DNA of 64,000 nucleotides from Caenispirillum salinarum_A (GTDB lineage: Bacteria > Pseudomonadota > Alphaproteobacteria > Rhodospirillales > Rhodospirillaceae): assembly GCF_044803115.1 (NCBI RefSeq), contig NZ_CP085224.1:3472001-3536000 (forward strand), read 5' to 3'. The notes under the pieces are model-generated. The model had not been told where the DNA came from, ran no database searches, and saw only the letters and a list, made by a program, of their open reading frames with translations. Position numbers and translations under genes: made by a program. Positions 36,716 to 47,210 of the stretch are shown here, piece after piece (the stretch's first letter is position 1; every line of letters starts with the position of its first letter).

Positions 36716-37498
36716 GTGACCACGCCCCAGGAGCGCCGCGCCCGCATTGCCGAACAGGTGCGCCAGGCGGGTTTTGCCAGCATCGAAAGCCTGGCGACCC
36801 ATTTCGCCGTGACGGAGCAGACCGTCCGCCGCGACGTCAACGCGCTGTGCGACCAGGGCGTGCTGCGGCGCCGTCACGGCGGGGTGGAACTGCCGATCGA
36901 GCGGGAGAACCTGCCGTACGAGAACCGCAAGGTCCTGAACCTGGCGGAAAAGCGCGCCATTGCGGCGATGGTGGCCGCGCGCATCCCCGACGGGGCCTCA
37001 TTGTTCTTCTCCATCGGCACGACGCCGGAACTGGTGGCCCAGGCCCTGTGCGACCATTCCCATTTGCGCGTTTTCACAAACAACCTGAACGTCGCCGCCG
37101 CCTGCTGCGGCAATCCGACGTTCGAAGTCACCATCGTCGGCGGCCGCCTGCGCAACCGCTACCGCGACGTGGTGGGGCACGAGGTCAACCAGTTCTTCTC
37201 GCAGTACAAGGTGGACTTCGGCGTCTTCGGCGTCGGCGGCATCGACTCCGAGGGCGGCCTTTTGGATTTCGCCGAGGAAGAGGTCCGCGCCCGCGAGGCG
37301 ATCCTCGCCAACAGCCGGCGGTCCATCCTGATCGCCGACCACACCAAGTTCGGGCGCAATGCCGTGGTGCGCGGCGGGTCCATCACCGATGTCGACCTGT
37401 TCTGCACGAACCGCCCGTTGCAGCCCGACATGGCCGCGCGGCTGGAGGCGGCAGAGGTGGAGGTGCTGCTGGCCGAGGTTCCGGCCGCCCTGGCATGA
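36716..37498 (+). CDS. DeoR/GlpR-family transcriptional regulator
   Basis: A 260-residue repressor. The N-terminal DeoR-type winged HTH is 'SIESLATHFAVTEQTVRRDVNALCDQG', and the C-terminal sugar-phosphate-sensing domain has 'NLNVAAACC', 'VTIVGGRLR' and 'GVGGIDSEGGLLDF'. It resembles GlpR, the glycerol-3-phosphate repressor, but no glp genes are nearby. The GTG at 36716 has GGAGGA 10 bases upstream, better than the ATG at 36689, which has no visible site. Targets cannot be named from this window. Confidence 0.9.
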   Translation: MTTPQERRARIAEQVRQAGFASIESLATHFAVTEQTVRRDVNALCDQGVLRRRHGGVELPIERENLPYENRKVLNLAEKRAIAAMVAARIPDGASLFFSIGTTPELVAQALCDHSHLRVFTNNLNVAAACCGNPTFEVTIVGGRLRNRYRDVVGHEVNQFFSQYKVDFGVFGVGGIDSEGGLLDFAEEEVRAREAILANSRRSILIADHTKFGRNAVVRGGSITDVDLFCTNRPLQPDMAARLEAAEVEVLLAEVPAALA

Positions 37499-37632
37499 TT
37501 GCCGGCGCCGCGCGGCGCCGACGCCGACCCCACCATTGACAACCGTTGCGACGGCACCCTACCGTCTTTCCACATGGCGCCCCGGTGCGACGGGACCGCG
37601 CAGCGCGGCGCAGTGCAGAGGGGAAAGACCTG

Positions 37633-39477
37633 ATGACTTCGCGACTTGCCGCCGCCGCCCGGCGCGGGGCCGCCGCAACGCTGGTTGCCGCCTGCGTTGC
37701 CGCCACCACGCCCGCCGCCCTGGCCGCCGACAGCGCCGAGGCCCTGTTCAAGCAGGCATTGGCCATCAACCAGGACGCGCTTGAGGTGGAGGGGCCCGAG
37801 GCGCGGGTGTTGATGCTGCGGGACGTGGACGCCCTGCTGGACCTGATCGTCACCCGGCATCCCGACAGCCGCCTCGCCCGGATGCTGGCCGAGGGCAAGG
37901 CCATCGGCCCTTTCAGCCGCGCCGACGTCCAGGCCCGCCTGGCCGACGCCGAAGCGGCGCTGTCGCCGGCGATGCGGGAGGCCCTCGGCGCGGTCGCCGC
38001 GGGTCCGGCGGCGCAACCCGCGCCGACACCGGAGGCCGGAGCCGGCAACTGGCCGCAGCCGCTCCAGGCCGCGCTGCTCCAGGCGCTGGGCGCCGACCAT
38101 GCCATGGACCGGCCGATCACCGAGTTGCTCCGCATCTTCAGCGGCGACACGCCGGTGCATGTCGGCGCCCCCCCGCAGGTGGAGCGCGGCACCGGCGGCC
38201 GGGTGACCGTAACGCTCGACGCGGTCATCCTGGGTGCCGGCACCGACGGTGCGGCGGAGGTGGACTTCATCCGCATCGCGCTGACGCCCGAGGGCGACCG
38301 GCATCTTGCCGCCGTGGTCACCATGGCGCCGGGCGTGCGCTTCGACGGCGGCATGATCGTCATGGACGCGCCGCGCGTCGAGGGGCTGTTCAACACCGAC
38401 CTCAAGGTCTACAGCCGGTATGTGGCGGAAGCGAAGAACCTGCGCGCCTTCGAGACGGTGACCGACGCCGGCGGCGCCGCCCATCCGGTGGAAGTGATGC
38501 GGCTCGACTCCGTTGAGGTCACGCAGGACCTGGACGACAGCCAGCCGACGGTAAGCGGCACCGGCGGCTTCATCGTGCAAGGCCTGGTGGCTGTGCCGGA
38601 AGGCCCCATCGACGGCGCGGCGGAGCGCTTCGCGCTGGACCGGGCCGCCTTGACCATGAATTTGGACGGCCTCGACTGGAACAGCTACATGGTCCTCTCG
38701 GACATGGCGGCCATGACGGGCCTGACCGGCGAGGAACCGTCCGACGATGCCGTCGCGGCCCTGTTCGCCGCCATGGATTGGGCCAGCGCCGGCGTGGACC
38801 TATCGCTGGAGGGCGCTGCCGTCAGCAGCCACGGCACGCTCATTGCCCGCGGCGACGCCCTGTCGCTGACGCTTTCGGCCGACAACGACGGCGGAACCGG
38901 CGACATGCTCCTCAGCCTGACCGGCCGCGGCATCGGTCCGACGGAAGCCGGATGGCTGATGGCGCGCGCAGAGGAGGACAGCCTTTCCGCCCTGCCCGTC
39001 GGCGCCGTTCCCACCGACGCGCACCTGACGCTGCGGCTGCGCTCGGTCCCCTACGGCGGACTGCTGCAGGCGGCACAACAGGAGACCGCCGGCACCCGCA
39101 GGCGTGCCGCCGAACAGGCCGTGGCCGAGGCCGCGCCCGAGGTGGTGCTGGAGGCTCTGCGCCTCGATGCGCCCGAGGCACGGCTGACCGGCTCGGGCAC
39201 GGTGACCGACATCAGCCTGGCGGGACTGCCGCCCACGGCATCGGGCACCTTCGAGTTGGCCGGTCTGGACATGCTCATCAGGCATTTCAAGGAGCTGGCG
39301 CCCGCCAGGCCGGACCTGGAGGAACTTCTGCCGGTGCTGGTGGTCCTGAAGGGCCTGGGGCGCGCGCCCGGAACGCCGGGCACCGATACCCTGGTCTACG
39401 ACCTCAGCTTCAGCCCGCAGACCGGCCCGACCGTCAACGACGTGCCCCTTGGCGCGCTGGGGGCCGGCAACCGCTGA
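37633..39477 (+). CDS. Large exported protein of unknown function
   Basis: A 614-residue protein that I do not recognise. A signal peptide ends near 'PAALAAD', so it is periplasmic or outer-membrane associated. Residues 30-150 are helical; from about 190 the sequence alternates in a way that suggests long beta strands ('GRVTVTLDAVILGAG', 'LTMNLDGLDWNSY'). The C-terminal region around 'SGTFELAGLDMLIRHFKELA' looks helical again. The ATG at 37633 is chosen because the signal peptide begins there; the frame opens at 37546. It stands alone, between the DeoR regulator and the cupin gene. Confidence 0.7.
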   Translation: MTSRLAAAARRGAAATLVAACVAATTPAALAADSAEALFKQALAINQDALEVEGPEARVLMLRDVDALLDLIVTRHPDSRLARMLAEGKAIGPFSRADVQARLADAEAALSPAMREALGAVAAGPAAQPAPTPEAGAGNWPQPLQAALLQALGADHAMDRPITELLRIFSGDTPVHVGAPPQVERGTGGRVTVTLDAVILGAGTDGAAEVDFIRIALTPEGDRHLAAVVTMAPGVRFDGGMIVMDAPRVEGLFNTDLKVYSRYVAEAKNLRAFETVTDAGGAAHPVEVMRLDSVEVTQDLDDSQPTVSGTGGFIVQGLVAVPEGPIDGAAERFALDRAALTMNLDGLDWNSYMVLSDMAAMTGLTGEEPSDDAVAALFAAMDWASAGVDLSLEGAAVSSHGTLIARGDALSLTLSADNDGGTGDMLLSLTGRGIGPTEAGWLMARAEEDSLSALPVGAVPTDAHLTLRLRSVPYGGLLQAAQQETAGTRRRAAEQAVAEAAPEVVLEALRLDAPEARLTGSGTVTDISLAGLPPTASGTFELAGLDMLIRHFKELAPARPDLEELLPVLVVLKGLGRAPGTPGTDTLVYDLSFSPQTGPTVNDVPLGALGAGNR

Positions 39478-39616
39478 CCGCCCGGACGAACGGCAGCGGC
39501 CCGTCCGCGCAATCGGGCGGGCCACGCCGGCCGGCGCTCCCGACACGGCCGCTATACCCAAGCGGGCCGAATGGTCTATCATCGGCCAAAACGACAACCG
39601 TCAGGGAGACGCCGCC

Positions 39617-39895
39617 ATGTCCGTCCAGGCCTACCACCAGAGCCTCGAAACCAAGGGCTACGACGCGCCCGTGGAAAAGACCTGGACGGCGCACCGGCTG
39701 AACGACACCCACACCCACGACGTGGACCTCTACCTGTACATCCTCGACGGCGAGATGACTGTTTCCGGCCCCGGCTATTCCACCGTCTGCCGTCCCGGCG
39801 ACACCATCGAGGTGCCGGGCAGCCAGGACCATGTGGAGCAGGTGGGCGACCAGGGCGTGCGCTTCCTGGTCGCGACGCGGCCCGCCGGCGCCTGA
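39617..39895 (+). CDS. Small single-domain cupin
   Basis: A 92-residue cupin. 'THTHDVDLYLYILDGEMTV' and 'CRPGDTIEVPGSQDHVEQVG' are the two cupin motifs, with His residues able to bind a metal. AGGGAGA precedes the ATG. The function of stand-alone cupins of this size cannot be told from sequence. It is 56 bases upstream of the RNA methyltransferase gene. Confidence 0.85.
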   Translation: MSVQAYHQSLETKGYDAPVEKTWTAHRLNDTHTHDVDLYLYILDGEMTVSGPGYSTVCRPGDTIEVPGSQDHVEQVGDQGVRFLVATRPAGA

Positions 39896-39951
39896 GCCCC
39901 GCCACGGCAAAAGCTGTCGACGGCCGGGCGGCTTCGCGCTATGCAGGCGCC

Positions 39952-41079
39952 ATGACCTCCGACAGTGATCTCGACATCTTCCTGGTGACCCTGCCCGGCC
40001 TGGAAGACGCCCTGCGCGCCGAAGCCGTGGAACAGGGTTTCCGCGCGCCCCGCATCGTCCCCGGCGGCGTGACCGTGCGCGGCGGCTGGACGGCCGTGTG
40101 GCGTGCCAACCTGGTCCTGCGCGGCGTCAGCCGCGTGCTGGCCCGCGTGGGGTCCTTCCGCGCCTTCCACCTGGCCCAACTGGACAAGCGCGCCCGCCGC
40201 TTCCCCTGGGCGGACGTGCTGCGCCCCGACGTTCCGGTGCGGGTGGAGGCCACCTGCAAGGGCTCGCGCATCTACCACGCCGGCGCCGCGGCACAGCGCA
40301 TCACGCGCGCGATACAGGAAGAAACGGGCGTGCCCGTCTCGGCCGAAGCCGCGGTCGCCGTGAAGGCGCGCATCGAGAACGACGTCTGCACCATCAGCAT
40401 CGACACCTCCGGCGAGCCCCTGCACCGCCGCGGCCACAAGGAGGCCGTCAGCAAGGCGCCCCTGCGCGAGACCATGGCGGCGATGTTCCTGCGCCAGTGC
40501 GGCTTTGGCGCTGCCATGCCGGTGGTGGACCCCATGTGCGGCTCGGGCACCTTCATCCTTGAAGCCGCGGACATCGCCGCCGGGCTGGTGCCGGGCCGTT
40601 CCCGCGCCTTCGCCTTCGAGCACCTGGCCACCTTCGATCCCGCCGCCTGGGCCGACATGCGGAATGCGGCCGGGGCGCCGAAAGCGCCGCCCGCAGAGCC
40701 CCGCTTCTTCGGCAGCGACCGCGACGCCGGCGCCGTGCGCATGAGCCGCGAGAACGCCGAACGGGCGGGCGTGTCCGCCTGGACCGATTTCCGCCAACTG
40801 ACCGTCAGCGACGTCGAACCGCCGGAGGGAACCGCGCCGGGGCTGGTCATGGTCAACCCGCCCTACGGCACCCGCATCGGCGACCGCAAGACGCTGACGC
40901 CCCTGTACCGGGCGCTGGGACGCACGCTGCGGGAGCGCTTCGCCGGCTGGCGGGTCGGCCTCGTGACCAGTGACGAGGCGCTGGCGCGGTCCACCGACCT
41001 GCCGCTCGAACCGGCCGGCCCGCCGGTGTCGCACGGCGGCATCCGGGTGACCCTCTACCGCAGCCCGCCGCTGGCCTGA
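39952..41079 (+). CDS. THUMP-domain RNA methyltransferase (RlmL-like)
   Basis: A 375-residue class I SAM-dependent RNA methyltransferase. The N-terminal ferredoxin-like/THUMP region (about 1-165, 'LVTLPGLEDALRAEA') precedes the methyltransferase domain with 'VVDPMCGSGTFILEAA' and the catalytic 'MVNPPYGTRIGD', typical of N2-guanine methylation of 23S rRNA as in the N-terminal half of RlmKL. The ATG at 39952 is used. The downstream gene is convergent. Confidence 0.92.
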   Translation: MTSDSDLDIFLVTLPGLEDALRAEAVEQGFRAPRIVPGGVTVRGGWTAVWRANLVLRGVSRVLARVGSFRAFHLAQLDKRARRFPWADVLRPDVPVRVEATCKGSRIYHAGAAAQRITRAIQEETGVPVSAEAAVAVKARIENDVCTISIDTSGEPLHRRGHKEAVSKAPLRETMAAMFLRQCGFGAAMPVVDPMCGSGTFILEAADIAAGLVPGRSRAFAFEHLATFDPAAWADMRNAAGAPKAPPAEPRFFGSDRDAGAVRMSRENAERAGVSAWTDFRQLTVSDVEPPEGTAPGLVMVNPPYGTRIGDRKTLTPLYRALGRTLRERFAGWRVGLVTSDEALARSTDLPLEPAGPPVSHGGIRVTLYRSPPLA

Positions 41080-41110
41080 ACCCGGCGGCGGCGGACCAGC
41101 GCCACTTGTC

Positions 41111-42085
41111 CTACCGCAGGTCGAAGACGACCGGGACTGCGATCTCCAGCGTCTCGCCCGCCACTCCCGGCGGCATCGCCGGCAGCGGGGACGCGCGGCG
41201 GATCATCTTTTCCACCTCGTCATCCAGGGCGCCGTGGCCGGAGCCGCGCTCGATGCGGTGGCTGAGCACGGTGCCCTGGCGGTCGATGACGAAGCGCAGC
41301 ACCACCGTGCCTTCCTGGCGGCGCAGACGGGCGCGGCGGGGATATTCCTTGTGGCGCTCCAGCCAGGTCTGGATGAGGGCTATGTAGTCCCGGCGCTCTC
41401 CCGGCGTTCCGCCGCCGGTCCGGGCCTCCGCCGTGCCCTGCGCGGCCGCGGCACCGGCACCCGAAACCCCGCCCTCGCCCACCGGCTGGCTGGTCGGCGT
41501 GGGAACGGGCGCCTCGGCCGGAGCCGGAGGCGCGGCGGGCGCCGGAGCAGGCTCGGGACGGGCCTGCGGCTGCGGTTGCGGCTGAGGCTGCGCTTGCGGG
41601 CGGGGCGGCGGCGTCGGTTTGCGGGCCGGCTCGGGAGGCGGCTCCACCGTCTCGACCGGCTCGACCGTCTCCACGGGCTCGACCGGCTCCACCGGCTCAA
41701 CGGGTTCGGGAGGTTCGGCGGTCTCCACCGGCAGGACGTCGACGGCCTCCACCGACTCCACCGCCTCGACGGGCTCGGGCACGGGCGCCGGCTCGACGGC
41801 TTCGACCGTCTCCATGGGTTCCACGGGCTCGGCCGCCTCCACCGTTTCCGGCGGCACGTCGGTCACCTCGGGGGCGGCGGCGGGTTGTGCGGCTCCGGCG
41901 GCGGCGCCGGACGGCCCGAGATCCACCAGCATTCCGCCGACCCCCGGCGCCTGGGCCGTCGCCGGCGCCGGCGGCTGGCGGCTCACCCACCAGGCAAGGC
42001 CCAGGTGCAGACCGAGCGCGAGCCCCACCGCCACAGCGATGTGCAGGCTGCGACGGTCGGCGGCGGGCAGGACATGCGCCGTCAT
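41111..42085 (-). CDS. tonB: TonB energy-transducing protein
   Basis: A 324-residue protein with one N-terminal membrane anchor ('IAVAVGLALGLHLGLAWWV') and a long Pro/Glu/Val-rich segment (about 85-205, repeated 'PVEPVETVEPVE' and 'PQPQPQPQ') that spans the periplasm. The C-terminal TonB domain has 'YPRRARLRRQEGTVVLRFV' and 'ASPLPAMPPG'. It couples the proton gradient to outer-membrane receptors through ExbB/ExbD. The start at 42085 overlaps the exbD stop by one base (TGATG). Last gene of a four- or five-gene operon. Confidence 0.95.
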   Translation of the reverse strand: MTAHVLPAADRRSLHIAVAVGLALGLHLGLAWWVSRQPPAPATAQAPGVGGMLVDLGPSGAAAGAAQPAAAPEVTDVPPETVEAAEPVEPMETVEAVEPAPVPEPVEAVESVEAVDVLPVETAEPPEPVEPVEPVEPVETVEPVETVEPPPEPARKPTPPPRPQAQPQPQPQPQARPEPAPAPAAPPAPAEAPVPTPTSQPVGEGGVSGAGAAAAQGTAEARTGGGTPGERRDYIALIQTWLERHKEYPRRARLRRQEGTVVLRFVIDRQGTVLSHRIERGSGHGALDDEVEKMIRRASPLPAMPPGVAGETLEIAVPVVFDLR

Positions 42086-42489
42086 CAGCCGGCCTCCGTT
42101 GTCAGCAATACCACCTGTTCGACGCCCGCCGCCCGCAGGTCCTCCAGCAGGCCGACCACGGCCAGCGCCTCGGCGGCGGCGTCCGCCTTGACCTTCAGCG
42201 TCACGTCCGGGTTGGCCTCGCGCCATGCCTGCACGGCGGCGGCCAGATCGCCTTCGGCGACCACCGCACCGCCCAGCGCCAGCCGCCCGTCGGCGGCCAT
42301 GAGCAGCAGGCCCTGCCGGTCCTCGGGCTCGGCCTCGACGGCGGCCTCGGGCGGGGTGACCTCGAACAGGTCGGCGCGTTCCAGCGCGCCCGCCACCATG
42401 AAGAAGACCAGCAGAAGGAACACAACGTTGATGAGCGGCAGGACGTTTTCGCCGTCCGGGGCGGGGCGATGGCGCTGACGGAACCGCAC
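42085..42489 (-). CDS. exbD: ExbD/TolR-family protein (copy 2)
   Basis: A 134-residue inner-membrane protein with one N-terminal helix ('LINVVFLLLVFFMVAG'). The proton-conducting Asp of the usual 'PLIDVVF' is Asn here ('PLINVVF'), while the other copy keeps Asp. That suggests a structural partner that cannot carry protons by itself. Encoded between tonB and the first ExbD. Confidence 0.92.
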   Translation of the reverse strand: MRFRQRHRPAPDGENVLPLINVVFLLLVFFMVAGALERADLFEVTPPEAAVEAEPEDRQGLLLMAADGRLALGGAVVAEGDLAAAVQAWREANPDVTLKVKADAAAEALAVVGLLEDLRAAGVEQVVLLTTEAG

Positions 42490-42492
42490 GGC

Positions 42493-42897
42493 TCAGCCCC
42501 CCGGCCCGCGCACGATGGAGACGCCGGACAGACCGGCGGCCGTGACGGTTTCCATCACCGTCACCACGCGCTGCAACGGCACGCCGGCGTCGGGCTGCAC
42601 CGCCACCCGGCGCTCGGGATTACGCTCGGCGACGGACGCCATGCGGGCCGCGAGCGCCTCGGCGTCCAGGCGCTCGCCGGCGATGTCGAGGCCGCCGTCG
42701 GCGCGCACCCGCACCAGCACCGCCCCTTCCACCGACGCCGCCGAGACCGCCTTGGCAGAGGTTGCGAGGTCGATGGCGCGCCACTCGGTGAAGCTTGAGG
42801 CCAGCATGAAAAAGACCAGCAGGATGAAAACGACGTCGATGAGGGGCGTCAGGCTGATGAGCGCCCGGCCGCCGCGCTTCTTGCGCACCACCTGCAT
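42493..42897 (-). CDS. exbD: ExbD/TolR-family protein (copy 1)
   Basis: A 134-residue protein with the canonical 'LTPLIDVVFILLVFFMLAS' membrane helix; its Asp is the proton-path residue of the ExbB-ExbD motor. The periplasmic domain follows ('VLVRVRADGGLDIAGERL'). The ATG at 42897 follows the ExbB-like gene by 4 bases; an in-frame start at 42993 lies within that gene and was rejected. Confidence 0.94.
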   Translation of the reverse strand: MQVVRKKRGGRALISLTPLIDVVFILLVFFMLASSFTEWRAIDLATSAKAVSAASVEGAVLVRVRADGGLDIAGERLDAEALAARMASVAERNPERRVAVQPDAGVPLQRVVTVMETVTAAGLSGVSIVRGPGG

Positions 42898-42901
42898 GGG
42901 G

Positions 42902-43702
42902 TCACTCGGCGCCCTGGAACGCCACGCCGGCGTCGGCCACCGGCTTGCGCAAGGCCGTCGCCGGCTGGCGGGTGAAGACCTGGGTCGCGGCATCCTCCAT
43001 GGCGCGGCCGGCGCGTTCCACCACCCCTTCCAGCCACTGGTGCGCGGCGGCGGCCGGAATGGCGACCACCAGCCCGGCGGCCGTGGTCAACAGGGCCACC
43101 CAGATGCCGCCCGACAGGATGGAGGGGTCGACCTTGCTGCCGGCGCTCTCCAGCGCCTGGAAGGCGTCGATCATGCCGATGACGGTGCCGAGCAGCCCGA
43201 GCAGAGGGCTGAGCGTGGCGATCACCGCCAGAAGGCGCAGCCCGCCGGTCAGGCGGTCCATATGAAGGGCGGCCACGCGCTCCGCCTCCTCGCGCGCCTC
43301 CTCGCTGCGCATGTGCGGGTTGAGGCGCGTGTGCAGGGCGACCAGCAGGACCTGGGCGACCGGCCCGCGCTCGCGGGCGAGCACCGGCGCCGCCTCGTCG
43401 GCCCGGCCGGCATGCCACAATTCCAGCGCCCGCCCGACACCGCGCCGCGCCCAGACACCGGCGGCCAGGAACTGGATGACCTTGTAGAGCACCACCGCCA
43501 GCGTCACCACCGACAGCGCGGCCAGCACCAGCATGATCGGCCCGCCGGCGGACAGCAGCTCCACCACCTCGGCAAAGGGGCCGACGGGCGCGGCGGCCGC
43601 CGGTTCCCCCGCCTCCATTCCCGCCGGAGCCGGTGGCATGTCGGTAGCGCCGGCGCCGGGCCGAGGGTCGGCCGCCGGAAGGCTGCTGGGTGCTTCGCTC
43701 AT
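42902..43702 (-). CDS. exbB: ExbB/MotA/TolQ proton-channel protein
   Basis: A 266-residue inner-membrane protein with three helices (near 55-75, 160-185 and 200-225). The segments 'LAVIATLSPLLGLLGTVIGM' and 'GGIWVALLTTAAGLVVAIPA' are the conserved pore helices. It forms the pentameric stator with ExbD and powers TonB. A Pro/Ala-rich N-terminus of about 45 residues is extra. First motor gene of the operon. Confidence 0.95.
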   Translation of the reverse strand: MSEAPSSLPAADPRPGAGATDMPPAPAGMEAGEPAAAAPVGPFAEVVELLSAGGPIMLVLAALSVVTLAVVLYKVIQFLAAGVWARRGVGRALELWHAGRADEAAPVLARERGPVAQVLLVALHTRLNPHMRSEEAREEAERVAALHMDRLTGGLRLLAVIATLSPLLGLLGTVIGMIDAFQALESAGSKVDPSILSGGIWVALLTTAAGLVVAIPAAAAHQWLEGVVERAGRAMEDAATQVFTRQPATALRKPVADAGVAFQGAE

Positions 43703-43742
43703 GGATGTCGCTCCCGGGAAGGCGCCGTGATCGGCGCGGGAC

Positions 43743-44177
43743 TTACTGGATGAACGGGATGGATGCGCGCGAGGCCGTCTCCGGAACCATGGCGCAGGCG
43801 TCGGGACCGGCGGTCGCCCCGGTCTCGCAGGTCAGGACGCCGTTCAGGAGAAGGCGGCTGATGCCCCGGCAGTCCAGGCCGGTCAGGTCGAACAGCTTCA
43901 CCCGCGTGGCCTCGGCCGGCAGCGGCCCCATCTCGGCCCCCAGCCGCTTCGCCACCACGCCGTCGGCATCGAAGGCCACGATGTCGAGCTTGAGCCGGTC
44001 GTAGTCGTGCGGCGAGGCGTTGCTCAGCACCCACGTCACGCGGCAGTCGCCGCCCGCCGTCTCGAGCTTGTTGAGTTCCACGGTGACGGGGCGAGCCGGC
44101 TCTTCCGCGTGGGCCGGCAGCCAGGCGCCGAGCGCCCCGCACAGGGCTATCGGCGTCAGCAAGTGCTTGCAGCGCAT
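43743..44177 (-). CDS. Small exported protein heading the TonB operon
   Basis: A 144-residue protein with a signal peptide ('LLTPIALCGALGAWLPAHA'). The mature part looks like a small beta-sandwich ('CRVTWVLSNASPHDYDRLKLDIVAFD') with four cysteines that could form disulfides. It resembles small periplasmic proteins encoded with TonB systems, but I cannot name the family with certainty. GGAGGA precedes the ATG. It is 40 bases before exbB and has a Fur-box-like sequence upstream, so it is probably iron-regulated with the motor genes. Confidence 0.75.
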   Translation of the reverse strand: MRCKHLLTPIALCGALGAWLPAHAEEPARPVTVELNKLETAGGDCRVTWVLSNASPHDYDRLKLDIVAFDADGVVAKRLGAEMGPLPAEATRVKLFDLTGLDCRGISRLLLNGVLTCETGATAGPDACAMVPETASRASIPFIQ

Positions 44178-44208
44178 TCCTGTCCTCCATTGAGGGCCGC
44201 ATTAGGAA

Positions 44209-44223
44209 TGCGAGTCATTTTCA
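44209..44223 (-). promoter_or_regulatory. Fur-box-like operator
   Basis: On the minus strand the 15 bases read TGAAAATGACTCGCA, matching 10 of the 14 fixed positions of the Fur core TGATAAT-N-ATTATCA. It lies 32 bases upstream of the first gene of the TonB operon, where a Fur-type repressor would block transcription when iron is plentiful. Confidence 0.55.
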
Positions 44224-45084
44224 ATGTCAAGGCAAAACAGCCCGGTCACCGCCGGGGAAGCGGGCGTTTTCGGGGCGGCGGCGGCTTCCGCATCAGCGGA
44301 AAAGCGCCTTCGACCCGCGTCGAAAGGAGGGGTTGATTCGTCAGCCGATTGGCATGCATGACCTTCAAGCGATTCAACAGCTAAAAAAGTTACACATCGA
44401 ACGCTAAATGCGTTATGACCTTACCCTATCGCGCACAGCGTCGAAATGAGCCTTTTTTGGGGGGGAAGGGTGCGTTCGAATGCCCGGCACCCCCGCGCGA
44501 ACGGGGAGACTGGATGTTGGAGACGTGCCGTTCTTCAGGCGTTTTCAAATCCGTACGAGAAGCCGCCGCCGCCAAGGGCGCACGGCCGGGAGCCTTTTCG
44601 GCATCCGGGCGTGGCATCCGTCTGGGCGGGCATGGCGGCGTCTCGTCCGGTTCGCGTCCTCCTGAAAGGTCGACAGTGCGACGATTCGGGGCCCGTGGCG
44701 TTCCCGCCGACCGGTTGGAATGTGGTGCCTTGATCGCACAGATCACCGGCACGGGCCGCCGCATCGGCGATGATCCGGCGAAAACGGGCGACCGGTTCGA
44801 CCTTGATCACGCCTGCGAATCACCCCTTACGATGGCAAGGCTGCGCCCAATGATAACCGGAGCGACGGAAGAATCGCACCGGAGCGCACGCCACACCCGT
44901 GCCAATGCCGTCAATGCTGCGGCGTCGGGCACCGGCCCCGCGAGGTGGCACCTCTTGGGGTCCAGATGCAAGCTTGGCGACGATCCAGTGAGACTGTAAA
45001 CACATTCCGTCGTGCCCCGGCACGACAGGGAGCGAGGAGGCCAGGCCCGGGGGGCCGGCTTGGAAGGAAATTGGGAGACGTCAT
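44224..45084. other. 861-base gene-free region before the symporter operon
   Basis: No convincing gene. The longest plus-strand frame (44415-44999) has no recognisable domain, atypical composition and no good start site. An AT-rich patch at about 44370-44460 ends in a C-C-T6 run and may hold a promoter. A hairpin/operator GTCGTGCC-CC-GGCACGAC lies at 45009-45026, about 60 bases before the DUF4212 start. The region is long enough for a structured leader or a small RNA, but none could be proved. Confidence 0.45.
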
Positions 45085-45339
45085 ATGTCAGACACATCGG
45101 CTGCCGCTTACTGGAAAGCGAACGTGCGCGTAATCTCCATTTGCATGGCGATTTGGGCGCTCGTGTCTTTCGGGTTCGGCATCATTCTTCGCCCGCTGAT
45201 TTCGGGCATCCCCATCGGCGGTACCGATCTTGGGTTCTGGTTCGCGCAGCAAGGCTCGATCCTGACCTTCATCGCGCTGATTTTCTATTACCGCTGGTAC
45301 ATGAACAAGCTTGACCGCAAGTTCGACGTCGACGAATGA
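45085..45339 (+). CDS. DUF4212 small membrane subunit of the symporter
   Basis: An 84-residue inner-membrane protein with two helices ('VISICMAIWALVSFGFGIIL' and 'GSILTFIALIFYYRWYM'). Proteins of this type (DUF4212, sodium/substrate symporter small subunit) are normally encoded immediately before an ActP-type symporter, as here with a 14-base gap. A GGGAGA site precedes the ATG. The role is probably assembly or control of the transporter. Confidence 0.92.
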   Translation: MSDTSAAAYWKANVRVISICMAIWALVSFGFGIILRPLISGIPIGGTDLGFWFAQQGSILTFIALIFYYRWYMNKLDRKFDVDE

Positions 45340-45353
45340 GGGGTGCCTGACCA

Positions 45354-47120
<1,767 letters not shown>

Positions 47121-47140
47121 TCCAGTTGATGTAAATGCTA

Positions 47141-47171
47141 CGGCCTGCCCTCTTCTAACGGGGGCAGGCCG
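47141..47171 (+). terminator. Hairpin after the symporter gene
   Basis: A 10-bp stem CGGCCTGCCC/GGGCAGGCCG with an 11-base loop, 21 bases after the stop. No T-tract follows, so it may only reduce read-through into the downstream signalling genes or protect the transcript end. Confidence 0.5.
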
Positions 47172-47210
47172 CCCTACATCCGGGCGATGTAAACAGGACT
47201 GGCAGGCATC

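Noticed and set aside
41640..41860. Short tandem repeats in the TonB gene as a non-coding satellite
   Set aside because: They encode the Pro/Glu/Val periplasm-spanning segment typical of TonB and keep the frame.
44941..44960. TGGCAC-like sequence before the symporter operon as a sigma-54 promoter
   Set aside because: The position 10 bases after GG is GG, not GC or GT, so the -12 element is missing.
44415..44999. 194-codon plus-strand frame in the long intergenic region
   Set aside because: Composition is unlike neighbouring genes, no good start site, no domain; kept as non-coding.
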